From contig NC_134941.1 of assembly GCF_051020765.1 (NCBI RefSeq), positions 5,208,001 through 5,272,000 of the forward strand: 64,000 bases of DNA, given 5' to 3'. The position numbers were made by a program, and so were the translations under genes. Origin of the DNA: Lasioglossum baleicum. Taxonomy: Eukaryota; Arthropoda; Insecta; Hymenoptera; Halictidae. The first letter of the stretch is position 1. Every line of letters begins with the position of its first letter. This document shows positions 43,601 through 55,300 of this stretch, piece after piece. The notes below the pieces were generated by a model. The model did not search any database, was not told the DNA's origin, and worked only from the letters and a program-made list of their open reading frames with translations.

Positions 43601-45230
43601 TCGTCGCTGCTTTTCGTGGATCGCGCGACACAAACTCTCTCCTGCCTGGATCGCCTCGCCCTGCTGCGTCTCGCCTCGCCTCGCGTCGCGGACACCCCTG
43701 GTTTCGACGTCCTTTTGCGTGGGCGGGTTTTGATTGCGCGCCCCTGTGAAATTGCTGGTATGATTGGACTCGAAACTCGGCTGATTAATATAGAAAATTG
43801 AAGCGGTTGCAAGGAGCTCGAAAACTCCGCTCTGAATTCCGCCCATTTCTACCAAGAACTTTCATCTGCCGCAATTATTGATACAAAAAGGGGTTGCAAA
43901 TATGAATAATACTTTACGAGAATGTATATTATATTGATTTCCAATGTATTGGAGAGATGTAAACTTTGATACACAGTAGAGGACAAAATTGAGTGTACAC
44001 CACTTAAAAACTAATAACTTTTTTAAAATTGAACAACTCAAATTTTTTGAGATGTTCGAAGGATTATTAGTTCACTCAACGTGAACATTGCTATTACTCG
44101 GAATTTCGGAGAAAAAAATGAAGGTTTATCAAATATAAAGATATCAACTTTATCACCCTCTAATAAACGAACCAAGATTGACATTACAAAAAATCAATGC
44201 ACAAGTGTCGTCTCATTAAATAAAACATTGTTCATCGAGCACGCCCGCCGAATAGAAAATCTCCATCCTCTTGGAGTTTCAAGAAACTTTCGAGTATCGT
44301 GTTCCTCCCCGGCAAGGGTGGTCCCAAAGCGCGCGGAGATCAGCTGGACCATTGGAAAATGGTTCAATCTATCGACTCGTAAAGTAGATTCCATGTCGGT
44401 CTTGTCCGGGCGTTCTCTCACCCCTCACGCTCTGGTCCGGAATTACGGGCAACGGTGAAACGAATCCCAAACATATTTTCGCCTGGTTGGCAAATTCTCT
44501 GGCTTTTGGTGTGCGGTATCGGTGGCTGACCACGGGGTTCGCCACCCCCTCGTCCGGTCTCTCCCCGGGGATGTTATCCTTGCGGTCTTGGCCGGAGTTC
44601 GACCCGCAAGTAAACGCATCCGGACTCGGAGACAAAAGAGACGGAGAAACGTAAAAAACAGAAACAGAAGAGGGAGAGGGAATAAAGCGGTTGAGTAGGA
44701 GGATGATGGGGGAGGAAGATGGACACGGCAGCAAAAAGATTAGGGGTGGCAGAGAGGTAGAAAGGGGCAGCGAGAGGTGGAACTAGCCAGCAAAAGTCCG
44801 TGTGGAGAATCGCCCCCCCCGAAAATCCCCTAATACGTGTATCTACATAACCATAGAGAGAGAGGTCGAATTCGTTGCGTAGCCCGCGGCCGAATTCCCA
44901 TGGGTCCCATAACCGAGCGTCTCCACCCTCGTGACACCGGGACACGCCAGGACCGCGAGAATAACGGGTCCCCTTTCCTGTTATCGCGTACGAGGCACCG
45001 GGACCATATGGACAAGTGCATACGCGTTAAAGACAACCCCTCGACGTCCGGGCTGGTTGCCTTTTAAACGATTTTATACGGCCGACTGTTTTGCCACTGT
45101 ATACCTTTGATCTTGTTAAAGATACTCACCGTAGATGCACTTTCTTTTACTAATGTGCTCCATATTCTGTTTCCATTGTGTCTTGATAGCGTCGGTATTT
45201 TTGTTTCTATCTTGAATGTTACGGGTATTC
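40683..45230. other. CpG-rich patches alternating with AT-rich DNA, no supported gene
   Basis: CpG-rich parts at 40690-41250, 42000-42620, 43020-43780 and 44200-45060 alternate with AT-rich parts. The longest frame (42012-42551, 179 residues) starts at GTG and overlaps frames of similar length on both strands, so it is not called. The CTCGCC-type words at about 43640-43690 form a short cytosine-rich local repeat. No protein family is recognised. Confidence 0.4.
41310..41332 (+). mobile_element. Solo mariner-type terminus
   Basis: TTAGGTGTACAAATTAATTC followed by GCGG is the cleanest copy of the terminal sequence shared by the mini-elements at 39494-39558 and 32108-32157. No opposite terminus was found nearby, so this is a one-ended fragment. 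Confidence 0.55.
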
Positions 45231-45231
45231 A

Positions 45232-45425
45232 GTTTTCTGCTTCTTCAATTTACGTAGTTACGATGCGCTTCAACATACTTTTTGTTATAAGTAAAATCCC
45301 TTTTTTATTTTATACATTTTTTGGCATAAGTTTCTATTGCAAGCTGCACGGAAATTATTTTTCTGCTTCTTCAATTTGCATAGTTACGATGCACTTTGAC
45401 GTGCTTCTTGGTGTAAGTAGACAGC
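45232..45425 (+). repeat. Tandem duplication, 126-bp period
   Basis: TTCTGCTTCTTCAATTTNCN followed by TAGTTACGATGC recurs at 45235 and 45361 with about 85% identity over 60 bp. The duplication gives an internal repeat (FSASSI) in a hydrophobic frame at 45107-45544. That frame starts at a non-ATG codon, and most differences between copies change amino acids, so coding is unlikely. Confidence 0.6.
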
Positions 45426-45429
45426 GCAT

Positions 45430-48025
45430 CTTTATGCAAATTATGATTTCCATACTTAATTTTAAGAAAACTGAGATACGAAGAAGCTGTCTTTCATCGA
45501 CTGAAAGATTCGCTGTGGTAAAAATGAAATTAAAATATCACTAATTTATACAAAAATGTATGTATACGTATGTATATTTAACCCATTGGAAAATTCTATG
45601 AACTACATTTTTAAGTTTGCATGCAGAACTGCAAATTTCTGAACCTCAAGAAATTGTGTGTATTCATAAAAATTAATAATGTTTTTATTTCAGAAAGAAT
45701 GTATTGTATAAACATGTACGATACCAATAACGCAATAAATATTAGTGGTCCCGAAGAATTTCTATAGTGATCGTGTAGGTGTTGAAGCATATAGTGTTCA
45801 AAAGTTAATTTATATGCTGAGAAGATTAGCGACACAGAGTTTCATCTAAAAATCTTTTCTTGGTCAAAATGTGGGTGTCCGCGAGAGCAAATTGCACGGT
45901 ATCAGGACGGAGAAGGAGGGGGGATGGGTGAAACAAAGAAAGGAAACGTGACGATTCTTTCTGATTTCGAGGGACAGGGGCGAGGAGACAGCGAAAGCGA
46001 TATCGCGTATATGTATCCCTCGAGGGGTGCGATGGTTATTTTTATTTATGAGGAAACCACCATGAAAAGGGACCCACCGCCGGGCGACAAACCCCGTGGC
46101 AATCTGTTGGGATTTCCACAAGTTGAATTCGCTTGGTCGGCATGCCCGGGGCGTGTCAAAACTTAACGATAATCGTGTTTCCTTTTTCTCGTTCGCCGGC
46201 CGAAATGGAATTCCGCGCGCGGTACCTTCGATTTGCAAATTCTATCACTTCATTAACTTTCACCGACCGTTTCATTGCGGCCCGTTTAACCGGCCGACAC
46301 GCGGTTGTACCCGTAATTGAAAGTTTCGCCGCGCTGGGAAATATTCCTGTTAATTATTATAATGTCCCGCGTTTCGGTGGCGCGACAGAAAACGCTTCGA
46401 TATCGAACGGTCGCCTCGTAGATTTTTAGAGTATCCCTAACGTTTCGGACACTAGCTATAGCTGTAACATTTAAAATTTCACCGAGCTGTGCTGTCATGT
46501 GATTTCTAGAATAATAATCATGTTTATCACGTTCCTGTCGCGTGTGCACTTCTAAAGAGATCAGTTGAGTGCTGCAAATTATAAACATATTAATTTTTGT
46601 GATCAGAAGGATTTTAAAAATATTGTAAGAGTAAAAAATCAAGCCCGAGGATAAAAGATATAGTTTTCCGGCCGCGTTAGGGGGAGGGTTAATCGATAAA
46701 TAACGCAGAATAAAGCAAATAAAGTATTTTTTCATTTATTTAAGAAAAATCTTAAGTGGCGATATGGGAACTGCCCTTAATGTCCTATAGTTTCGTCCCC
46801 GTCTTTGGTTATCGCAACTCTTTCCTCGATTTCTTCGTGTAACGTCTAACTTGTAGCACAGTTGTATCTCGACGATTCAGGGAAGGTCACCTACTTCTTG
46901 TTTACAGGCGAAAAAAAACCGTGATCGATAGAAGGAAGCATATTTTGTCTGCACTTATCTTTGCTCTTCCTCCAGCGGCGAAAAAAAGGGGCTGACAAAT
47001 ATTTCTCGGCGTAATCTCCGAAGAACACTCTGTCGTTCCACGGAGTCCACCCTGGTACGAGATAGCGGGGCTAATTAATTTCGCCGTTAATTGCCACTGA
47101 ACACGACTGCGTCAGCATTAATTAGCGTGACTCATTATGCTTCTGTAAATCTTTGGTCTTTGGTAGATACACTCTGTGTTCCGGAAGACTATAATTTTTA
47201 CTAGGATCCAGTAAAAAAGTTGAACATGTGTGCTTCGTAGTCTCCTATCTAACGAGAATTTAGATTACCATCGAAAACTGTAAAAAAGGTGAAGTACGTT
47301 GTAGCTAATTATTGGTTGTTTTGACGAAAATATTACTTTTATGTATATCATTTTTATGATGAAATTATTTATGTATTAGAGACATTATATGTATTTATGA
47401 GTATGAAGGTGAAAATACCTTCAGTCTTAATTATCAGGCATGTTTTATTGATGCACAATTTTTTATTGAAAAAACTTATTAGAATCTTTAACTAGTTTTC
47501 TATCCCACTCAATCTTATCAATTTATAGTTACTGCACGTTATTTCTGAACCACAACAAAAAATATAGGTAACTAACGTTGTTGCTAATTTAGATAACAAA
47601 TATAAACTGTATTGGCCCACTTTTTTCTGAGGAAGGGAATATTTTTGTTAATATGTAAAAATATCTTTTACATGTTAACGTATGCATTTTTATATGTATA
47701 TTTATGGGTCAATTATAGATTAGTTAACTCTTATTAAAATGTATTGTATATGAATATAAATTTAAAGGTTTATTTTTAAAACCATTGAGTTTTTTTACAT
47801 AACTATACACACTGAATTGTTAGCTCTGTAATTAAGAGTTACGTTGACAATATAACCAGTCACAGTTATCAGTATGTTATTGTCTTTCCAACTGCGGTAC
47901 CTGGGTCTATTTTGATCTGTCATTTCGAAAGCATAGTAATTAATTATACCAATAATAATCAATAATATTAATATTCAACGTAACTAATTCACTTCTGGCG
48001 ATTTTAAATTGACAATTGCTTAAGA
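45430..48025. other. Mostly AT-rich gene-free stretch
   Basis: AT-rich DNA with one CpG-rich patch at 45860-46440. ACCTGGGTCTATTTTGA at about 47896-47915 is a likely third fragment of the dispersed repeat listed at 17095-17290. Nothing else is recognised. Confidence 0.4.
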
Positions 48026-48560
48026 TTCAGAGTTGTGCTAATTCAATTACATTTTAATTCAATTACACAATTTAATTTAATTCAATTACACAACATTGTA
48101 TTTCAATTATATAGTAATTCAACTACGTCGTAACTGAACTATATAATTCAAACTTTTCAATTAATTCAATTATTAACTATTTTAATCCGATGTGTAATTG
48201 AAATACAATATAATTAAAATACAGCTCTCCAAATTATAGCTCATATCTTTGAAGAAGTGCGATATATTTTTATGTTTTTCTTTCATATACTTGTTTGCTG
48301 TCTATGCTGGGCGTAGTTTCTATTCATCATCCTCCTTCATAATACGTACCGCTGTTTTATAATTGTACTCCAATTGCAATTACGAATTACATTGTAATTT
48401 AATTACAAAGTATTTTATAATTGTACTCCAATTGCAATTATGAATTACATTGTAATTTAATTGAATGAAGATCTGAATTATAAATTACAATATGACTGAA
48501 TTACAATATAATTCAATTACTTTGTAATTATAATTCATGGAGTATAATTCAATTGTAATT
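48026..48560. repeat. AATTCAATTACA-type low-complexity island with a 58-bp tandem duplication
   Basis: Most of the interval is built from AATTCAATTACA, its complement TGTAATTGAATT and close variants, so it can fold on itself in many registers. Within it, a 58-bp unit beginning TTTTATAATTGTACTCCAAT is tandemly duplicated (48355-48412 and 48413-48464), with only a few differences. It opens with CAGAGTTGTGCTAATTCAAT, similar to the opening of the patch at 3275. Confidence 0.75.
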
Positions 48561-49513
48561 CTGCACAATTCTGCTCAAGATATTAAATAGGACAAGGGGA
48601 ATATGTTCAAACAAGTTAATAAGCGAAGATGTTAAAAAATTATGTCCCCACTCTACCTTCCCCTTCTACGTCGCTATTCCTCCACGCTTCCACCCGGTCA
48701 CGTGGCGCTTTTCGTCTCTGTCGTGCATGTGTCCAGTACTGGCAGAGAGGGAGTAACTTTTTCTCCTCGATTCGTGTTCCCTCCCCTCATCTGGCCACAA
48801 TGATAGGTTAGTAGCTATTTGCTTGAAACATCCTATATAATAAAAATGTTTTAAGCGCTTCAAAACGTTATAATAGTTTGTTTCAGTATCTCCCACACTA
48901 TACCTACAGTCGACAAACTTTAGTCGACCATAAACAAACAAAGATATTCAAGTCAGGTCTTTTACCCCCACTCTACTTTATGAAAAGCCAAAACCGATCC
49001 GATGATTGGTGTCTCCCACCACCAGTTAGCTCAGCATTTTCGCCGATCCTATCGTGTATGAAATATTCGCGGAAACGCCGACAAGAGTTCTCGCGCGTCT
49101 CCTCGGGATCGCGTGCCCGTAATTGGCTCCTCGCCAGCACCTTTCCTCGAGGTTGGAAACCGGTAACGAGGAGGAAGTTTTTCGAGAAAGAGACCCCTCA
49201 CTTTCGTAACTATCGGGATGCTAACGTCGAATCGGTCGCGGTCCGCTCTATTTGTGTTCCAGTGCACGGCATTATGCGGCGCGTTTGCACGTAGATCCGG
49301 ATAATTTAATACTGGCCGGTATCATCGTGGGAGTTGCCGAATCAGCCGGGAATATGGAAATCGTCGCCGCGATCGCTCTATAGTATGGGAAACGGAGACT
49401 CATGGAACTGGAATGAATATCGTTAGACACGGATGTTTAATGAGAAACGATTTTCCTCGATGGTCATGATTTTCTTCTTCCTTATAAGCATGCAGGGATT
49501 CGGTAAACAAATT
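48561..49513. other. CpG-rich patch before the large palindrome, no supported gene
   Basis: Moderate to high GC with CpG, especially 49000-49420. Overlapping short frames occur on both strands. No recognised element or exon. Confidence 0.4.
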
Positions 49514-50332
49514 ACACTGTCCAACACCAAATTTGATTTCAATATACTGTTGGGTCCTTCTTATAGAGTTTTTTGCGCTGATTCCGAATCTGGTTTTAAT
49601 TTTTTTCCTATACGTCCAGTTTTTGAGAAAATGGAGTTTTAAAAAAAGACATATTTTTCAACTTTAAACAAATATTGCGATGTTATTATAAAAGATATTG
49701 AATTGTTGTTTACAGCAAAAGATTCTGTAGACTTTCCCGAATACAGTGATATCCAATATTAATACATTATGATTGTTTAAACATGTTTAAACAATGATTA
49801 AAGTCGGAGATGCACCACTTTTGCACCAATTTTTGCGGATATTTTCGAATTTATCTCAAAAAATAAGGGTCCAGCGAAAAATTGAACTATACCACGCGAA
49901 AGAGCAGACTTTTATCTTGAGAAACCCCCCTGTGAAGTTTGCATGGTCGACGTTTTTACCGAACCAGAAAGCAAAATATCTTCGCCCGACATGCGTTGAC
50001 GCCAGTGGTGCTCTTCCACTAGCGCGGTCGTTCGTCGGGATACGGCGCGGCGCGCTGCGGTGAAACGGCGCGTGGCTATAAGCGCGCAATTATGTCAGCT
50101 TACTTAAATGTAATATTTTATTAAATGTTATATTATTGTTATTTATTATATATTAGTATATTTATTCTGTATAAATTATTTTATGTATTTTTTAATGTTA
50201 GTCTCTCGTTTATAGTATATTTAATACAAAAAATACCTTTTGTAACAAAATAATAATTTATTCACACACTACACTATTACACTATTTACAATGCTAATAT
50301 ATATGTGTACACTATTCAGATATAATACACTA
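49514..50332 (+). repeat. Left arm of a large inverted repeat (~819 bp)
   Basis: This arm is the reverse complement of 50748-51576. Frames of 89 and 77 residues at 49794-50089 reappear unchanged on the opposite strand at 50991-51286, so at least ~300 bp in the middle of the arms is identical. Near the outer end a few substitutions and a ~10-bp indel appear (49521-49535 against 51553-51570). The arm joins an AT-rich outer part, a CpG-rich core (about 49930-50095) and an AT-rich inner part ending TATAATACACTA. The frames show no family features and are probably not genes. Confidence 0.92.
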
Positions 50333-50747
50333 TATCGATTTAATATGGAGCAAACTATTTTAATTATGTATTTAAGTCAATAAAAATAGTCCCGTTTATA
50401 TTGTGTTTGGACTTATTTTACTCGGAAGAATCTCGAGTGTTCATTGGCACTATAATTACAATACATAGATAAGACGACAATTACTGAAAATAAAATTTTT
50501 CAGTCACCGCATTGCAGACTTTCCTTACATTGTATGTATTCCGTTGTCCGTAGACCGTCATTTATTTCAAAATATCGTGTTGGTTCTTAAGAAAACTGAT
50601 GCCAGAGTTCAGTTTCGGCTTTGTGTTTGTTGAAATCAGTCGTGTCAAGCATTTCAAATCTGCATTGCTACGTATAAAACTTCATAAAAAACATTTATAG
50701 TTATTTATAGTATTTTAGTTGTTGTGTATATAATATATGTATTTTAG
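50333..50747. other. Spacer of the large palindrome, containing a MITE arm
   Basis: About 415 bp of AT-rich DNA separates the two arms. At 50405-50497 it contains a diverged arm of the MITE family found at 28520-28781: GTTTGGACTTATTTTACTCG against GTTTAGACTCATTTTTATCA, then GGAAGAATCTC, then ATTACTGAAA. No opposite MITE arm is seen in the spacer. Confidence 0.6.
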
Positions 50748-51576
50748 TAGTGTATTATATCTGAATAGTGTACACATATATATTAGCATTGTAAATAGTG
50801 TAATAGTGTAGTGTGTGAATAAATTATTATTTTGTTACAAAAGGTATTTTTTGTATTAAATATACTATAAACGAGAGACTAACATTAAAAAATACATAAA
50901 ATAATTTATACAGAATAAATATACTAATATATAATAAATAACAATAATATAACATTTAATAAAATATTACATTTAAGTAAGCTGACATAATTGCGCGCTT
51001 ATAGCCACGCGCCGTTTCACCGCAGCGCGCCGCGCCGTATCCCGACGAACGACCGCGCTAGTGGAAGAGCACCACTGGCGTCAACGCATGTCGGGCGAAG
51101 ATATTTTGCTTTCTGGTTCGGTAAAAACGTCGACCATGCAAACTTCACAGGGGGGTTTCTCAAGATAAAAGTCTGCTCTTTCGCGTGGTATAGTTCAATT
51201 TTTCGCTGGACCCTTATTTTTTGAGATAAATTCGAAAATATCCGCAAAAATTGGTGCAAAAGTGGTGCATCTCCGACTTTAATCATTGTTTAAACATGTT
51301 TAAACAATCATAATGTATTAATATTGGATATCACTGTATTCGGGAAAGTCTACAGAATCTTTTGCTGTAAACAACAATTCAATATCTTTTATAATAACAT
51401 CGCAATATTTGTTTAAAGTTGAAAAATATGTTTTTTTTTCAAAGCCATGATTTTCAAAAACTGGACGTATAGGGAAAAAATTAAAACCAGATTCAGAATC
51501 AGCGCAAAAAACTCTATAAGAAGGACCCAACAGTATATTGAAATCACAAAAAAAGTTGAAATTTGTTGGACAGTGT
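50748..51576 (-). repeat. Right arm of the large inverted repeat (~829 bp)
   Basis: Reverse complement of 49514-50332, starting TAGTGTATTATA and ending GTTGGACAGTGT. It keeps the CpG-rich core (about 50990-51155) and the AT-rich ends. Very low divergence from the left arm means the inverted duplication is recent or kept alike by gene conversion. A transcript across both arms would fold into a long hairpin RNA. Confidence 0.92.
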
Positions 51577-52099
51577 TATCAATAAGTCTTTTAAAAATTA
51601 ATTTCTGTGTTGTGATGTACATAGTATAGGATGGATTTAGTAATAATGCCGGACTATAATTTTGTTCCCTTTGCAGATAGAAAAAGAATATAGAGAAAAA
51701 CTTTACATTTCTTACAAAATTTGAAATACTAAATATTAATTTTTTGAATATAATATCCTAACATTGTTTTGTTCAGAATGGCACGAGGAGTCAACTAATG
51801 TAAAAAATGTATACATTTTCATTTAAAAAACAAGTGTAATTGCACTTTCCAACTGAACCAACGTACTCCTGCAAAAACTCGCAATGCTCGATGATAGAGC
51901 GTGTTAGACAATGCAAAATTTTCCTCTACAATTTTTTTCTATTTGCAAAAGAAACAAATCTATCTAGGTCTAACTTGGCCCCGTTGCTAAGCAATCGTCA
52001 AAAGCAATTTTTCAAGAGACAATACCAACTCACTTCCAATGCTACCGACATGCGATGTAATATTTTCCACTCAATGGAACGGTCAGATTATTCTACTCT
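51577..52099. other. AT-rich gene-free stretch after the palindrome
   Basis: AT-rich DNA with an unrecognised 89-residue frame (51840-52109) that starts at a non-ATG codon. No element ends or RNA gene are seen. Confidence 0.4.
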
Positions 52100-52360
52100 G
52101 ATTCCTTGATGCCAATGTCACCTTAGGGTGGCATAAGGAGTTGGATCATTCGGTCCAGCATAATGTCATAGTCTACTGTATCGAATCATAGCTCAAAGTG
52201 GTTCTGATCCGCGTGTAATTCGTATCATCGGGGGTTGCTATGGCTGTGTACAGTCTGGCCAGGGGTTGTTGGCGCCAGCCAGGGTTTGAACGCCGCCATC
52301 TATCCTTCTATTTGTTAGCGGGCTTAGCAAATCACCCCAACGAGCTTACCGCCGCCTCGA
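52100..52360 (-). mobile_element. Probable tRNA-derived SINE
   Basis: On the minus strand, GGTAAGCTCGTTGGGG (52335-52350) matches the tRNA D-arm/A box TAGCTCAGTTGG apart from one lost A and one extra A. GGCGTTCAAACCCT (52281-52294) matches the B box GGTTCGAATCC loosely. The spacing of ~40-55 bp between the boxes fits an RNA polymerase III promoter. A ~170-bp body of moderate GC follows toward lower coordinates, ending near CACCTTAGGGTGGCAT. It is not an intact tRNA: no acceptor or anticodon stem closes. No second copy occurs in the window. Confidence 0.42.
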
Positions 52361-55300
52361 ACGAGGGTGCTAAGCCGTGCCTTTTGCACATCTAGTGTCT
52401 GAGAGCCGTCTCCTTCGCAATATCGTCGCTAATTTCGGCTTAAGACTGGAGCCTTAACGTTTTAGCCTTGACGTCAGCGTCGATTACTCTGGAAAATTAT
52501 ATGGATTTTCGAGAGATCCGCAAGATTCCAACCATGAACACTCCCTCGTCTTATTACTTTGATTGGATTTTTTTTTAATGTAGCAACTCGTTCAGAATAA
52601 CTGTTGGGTTGACAGTTTATTTATGTATAATGGCTACGCCAGTCTTGTTATTTCTAACAGTTTTAATAAATTGAAAATAATATACGTACGTTCTTAAATT
52701 ATCTTAATGTTTTCACCGTTTTAAATTACGTCCACCTATTTCGGTCATAACCTACGAAGTATAAGAAAGATTAAATAACGGTGATTATAATAAATCTTTG
52801 ACTTGGGTTTGTCCCAAACTTCGGTACGTGCAGGCGTGGCACTTAACGTGTTAAATAAATAAACGTTTACAATGAATGTGAAGATCAATTCAGGTGCATG
52901 TTGCTACATTACTTACGTTTTTAAGTTACATATTTATTGAAATTATCTATAATTCTGGGTCAGCAAAAATATTTAGAAACAAATCTAAAAATGTCTATAC
53001 ACCCTCACCGATTTTGTTCGTTCGCATGACCGTCTGTACAGGCCCGTAATTCGCCAGTCAGTTTCGCCAGAACAAATTTCAAGCAACGGCTGGCGCGGCA
53101 GGTCAACATTCGTATTAATGACCGCTACGGTCGTCAAGACGTTGCGCCGTAAATCGTTGAAAATCGTAACGTTCGTGGACCCCGTTCTCCCATCCCTCTT
53201 ATGGGGATACAGTAAATCAGGCCGTAAAAAAAACCACGAAATTTCACGGCGCGGAAACCTCGTGGATCGGGGCGGCGGCAGTGGCGGTGGCGCAAGCCCG
53301 CCAATTTAAAGTTACAAATTCGGCCATAAATGGAGGGCGTTCGAGGCGGTTGGGTCACACGTACCGTTTAGAAAGAAAAAAAAGGATCGAGAGAGGAGAC
53401 AGGCGAAACAGTCGGTAGCAAAAGAGAGATGGCGCGAGGCTTCATAAAAGAGACGCTTAAAAAAGTGGGAACCGTGAAGGAAGAGAGAGGGCTACGGAAG
53501 AGAGACAGAGAGGGGGAGAGGGTTGAAGAGCGAGAGAAAAGGAGACAAGTCGAATTTCCACCCTCGGCCGACAATCGAGCTCGTATTTTCCGATTAGGGG
53601 GTGGCATTCACTTATAAGCCATACCATAACACTTGTTCGCCGGCCGTTATGAGCCCTTACAGGCTGTGCACAAGGGGTGAGGGCGTCGCTTTCTCCTCCA
53701 TCGTGTTCCCGACGCCGCGCCGCGACGCTGCTCCGGAGGGACAGATTTACGGCCACCTTGGGTACTGATTTACTCGAGGTTACTTACGAGGTGGCTGCTG
53801 TCCGAATGGGCCTCGTTGCAACCCCCGGAATACGCGCCTCGTACTGCGTGGCTACGACCGGTGTCGAGCCACATGTTCCTTTGTAGTTGGATTTTCGAAT
53901 CTAGAATGTATCTCGAATGAAACAACTATTTCGTGTAATGCGGCAGTTCTGATACAGGGTCCAATTATTTTACAGTACAACTACATTTAGCTGTGCTCCA
54001 CTTACATATTTGAACGAGCTTGCAATCACACACGTCCACTCTGAGCTGAGCTCTTATTGTATTGTATACTGCGGTCGAATAGCATAATGTACACTTGAAG
54101 TTAAGAAACATGATGGTTTGAAAATTGCTGTATACTCCTTCTTTTTCTGATATACTGAGTGTATCTTATCCACCTTAATATTCTCGACTTTTAGCGAATG
54201 AAATTGTAGGAAAAGTTGTTTGGTCCATTGCGACAAATATTGCGATTTGTTTTTAAAATAAAGAAAATGTAACAATGGAACGAACACTGGCCTTAAAAAT
54301 TGTTCGAAGCTATACTATTCTATAACGATAGCAAATGTCTCCTTATATGGATAGGTACCGAGAAATAAGAATTGGAAGGCTTAGAAATGTTTCCAATAAC
54401 GCATTTTACATGTCTTTTCAATCGATTTATATTTGCAGGTAGGGGGCGAGGGGCCAGGTGAGGTGGTTCACCGGTGTAAATTCGGTAGATTCTTTCCCCG
54501 GTTAAGGGATATTCGGCGGGTGGGGAGAGGCGATTGGTAGACCGAGAAGAAAAGAGGTGACTAGGGTAGAATGAAAGGATGCTCGTAACAAATGGTCGTT
54601 TCCTCGAGGGGTGCCATGCTCCAACTCGTCTAACAAGGTGTCGGACGCCCCGGGACGCTCGGCTTTCATCTCGACCGACCGGGAATCGACTTTATCTTCA
54701 TCTCGATGCCAAGACTCACGCCGTGAATCCCGAGTGAATCACGTACTCGAATTGATATTACCGCTGGATTCCGTCTTCTTCGTCGTCAGGTGTCTCTATC
54801 GCCGACCGGTAAATTATGCCCCGGCATAATCGATTGTCCTTACACCTCGGCCATTATTGCGGCTTGATTTATTTCATTGCCGGATTAACGCTAATGGCGC
54901 AACAATGTTTCCCCCCTTCTAATGCAAATGCATTACTTGTCGATTCTCGTTCCAGTCCTGTGATGGTTGCGTCCAATCGTGTGAACACCACGGGCTCACC
55001 GCTCATTTATTTTTCATCGCTTTATCTCTCGATTGTACGATTTGTCATTGTACTGGAATATTTCAAAATATTACGTAAATAATTCCGAGGATGACTCGAA
55101 TGTGTATAAATTATGAAGCAGGTGAACGTACTCGAGATGCTCAAGGCAAAAGAACTAGAACGCAAGTGTACAGATAATAATTATTGTAATAGTAACACAG
55201 ATTGCTTAAACAAATGGCTGAAAGAAATCAATTGCATTTACTCGGTTATCTGAGAAGAAATAAAATATGCATACCCGCTAAAGAACTAATCAGACAATAC

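Noticed and set aside
45107..45544. Hydrophobic 145-residue frame that looks like membrane segments
   Set aside because: Non-ATG start, AT-rich DNA and an internal 126-bp duplication with mostly amino-acid-changing differences; hydrophobic text is expected from T-rich DNA.
46286..46735. 149-residue minus-strand frame
   Set aside because: Spans an AT-rich to CpG-rich boundary with an abrupt change of amino-acid composition and no domain.
49794..50089. Frames duplicated in both palindrome arms
   Set aside because: Both occur twice only because the arms are identical, and both strands of each arm are open. There are no family features.
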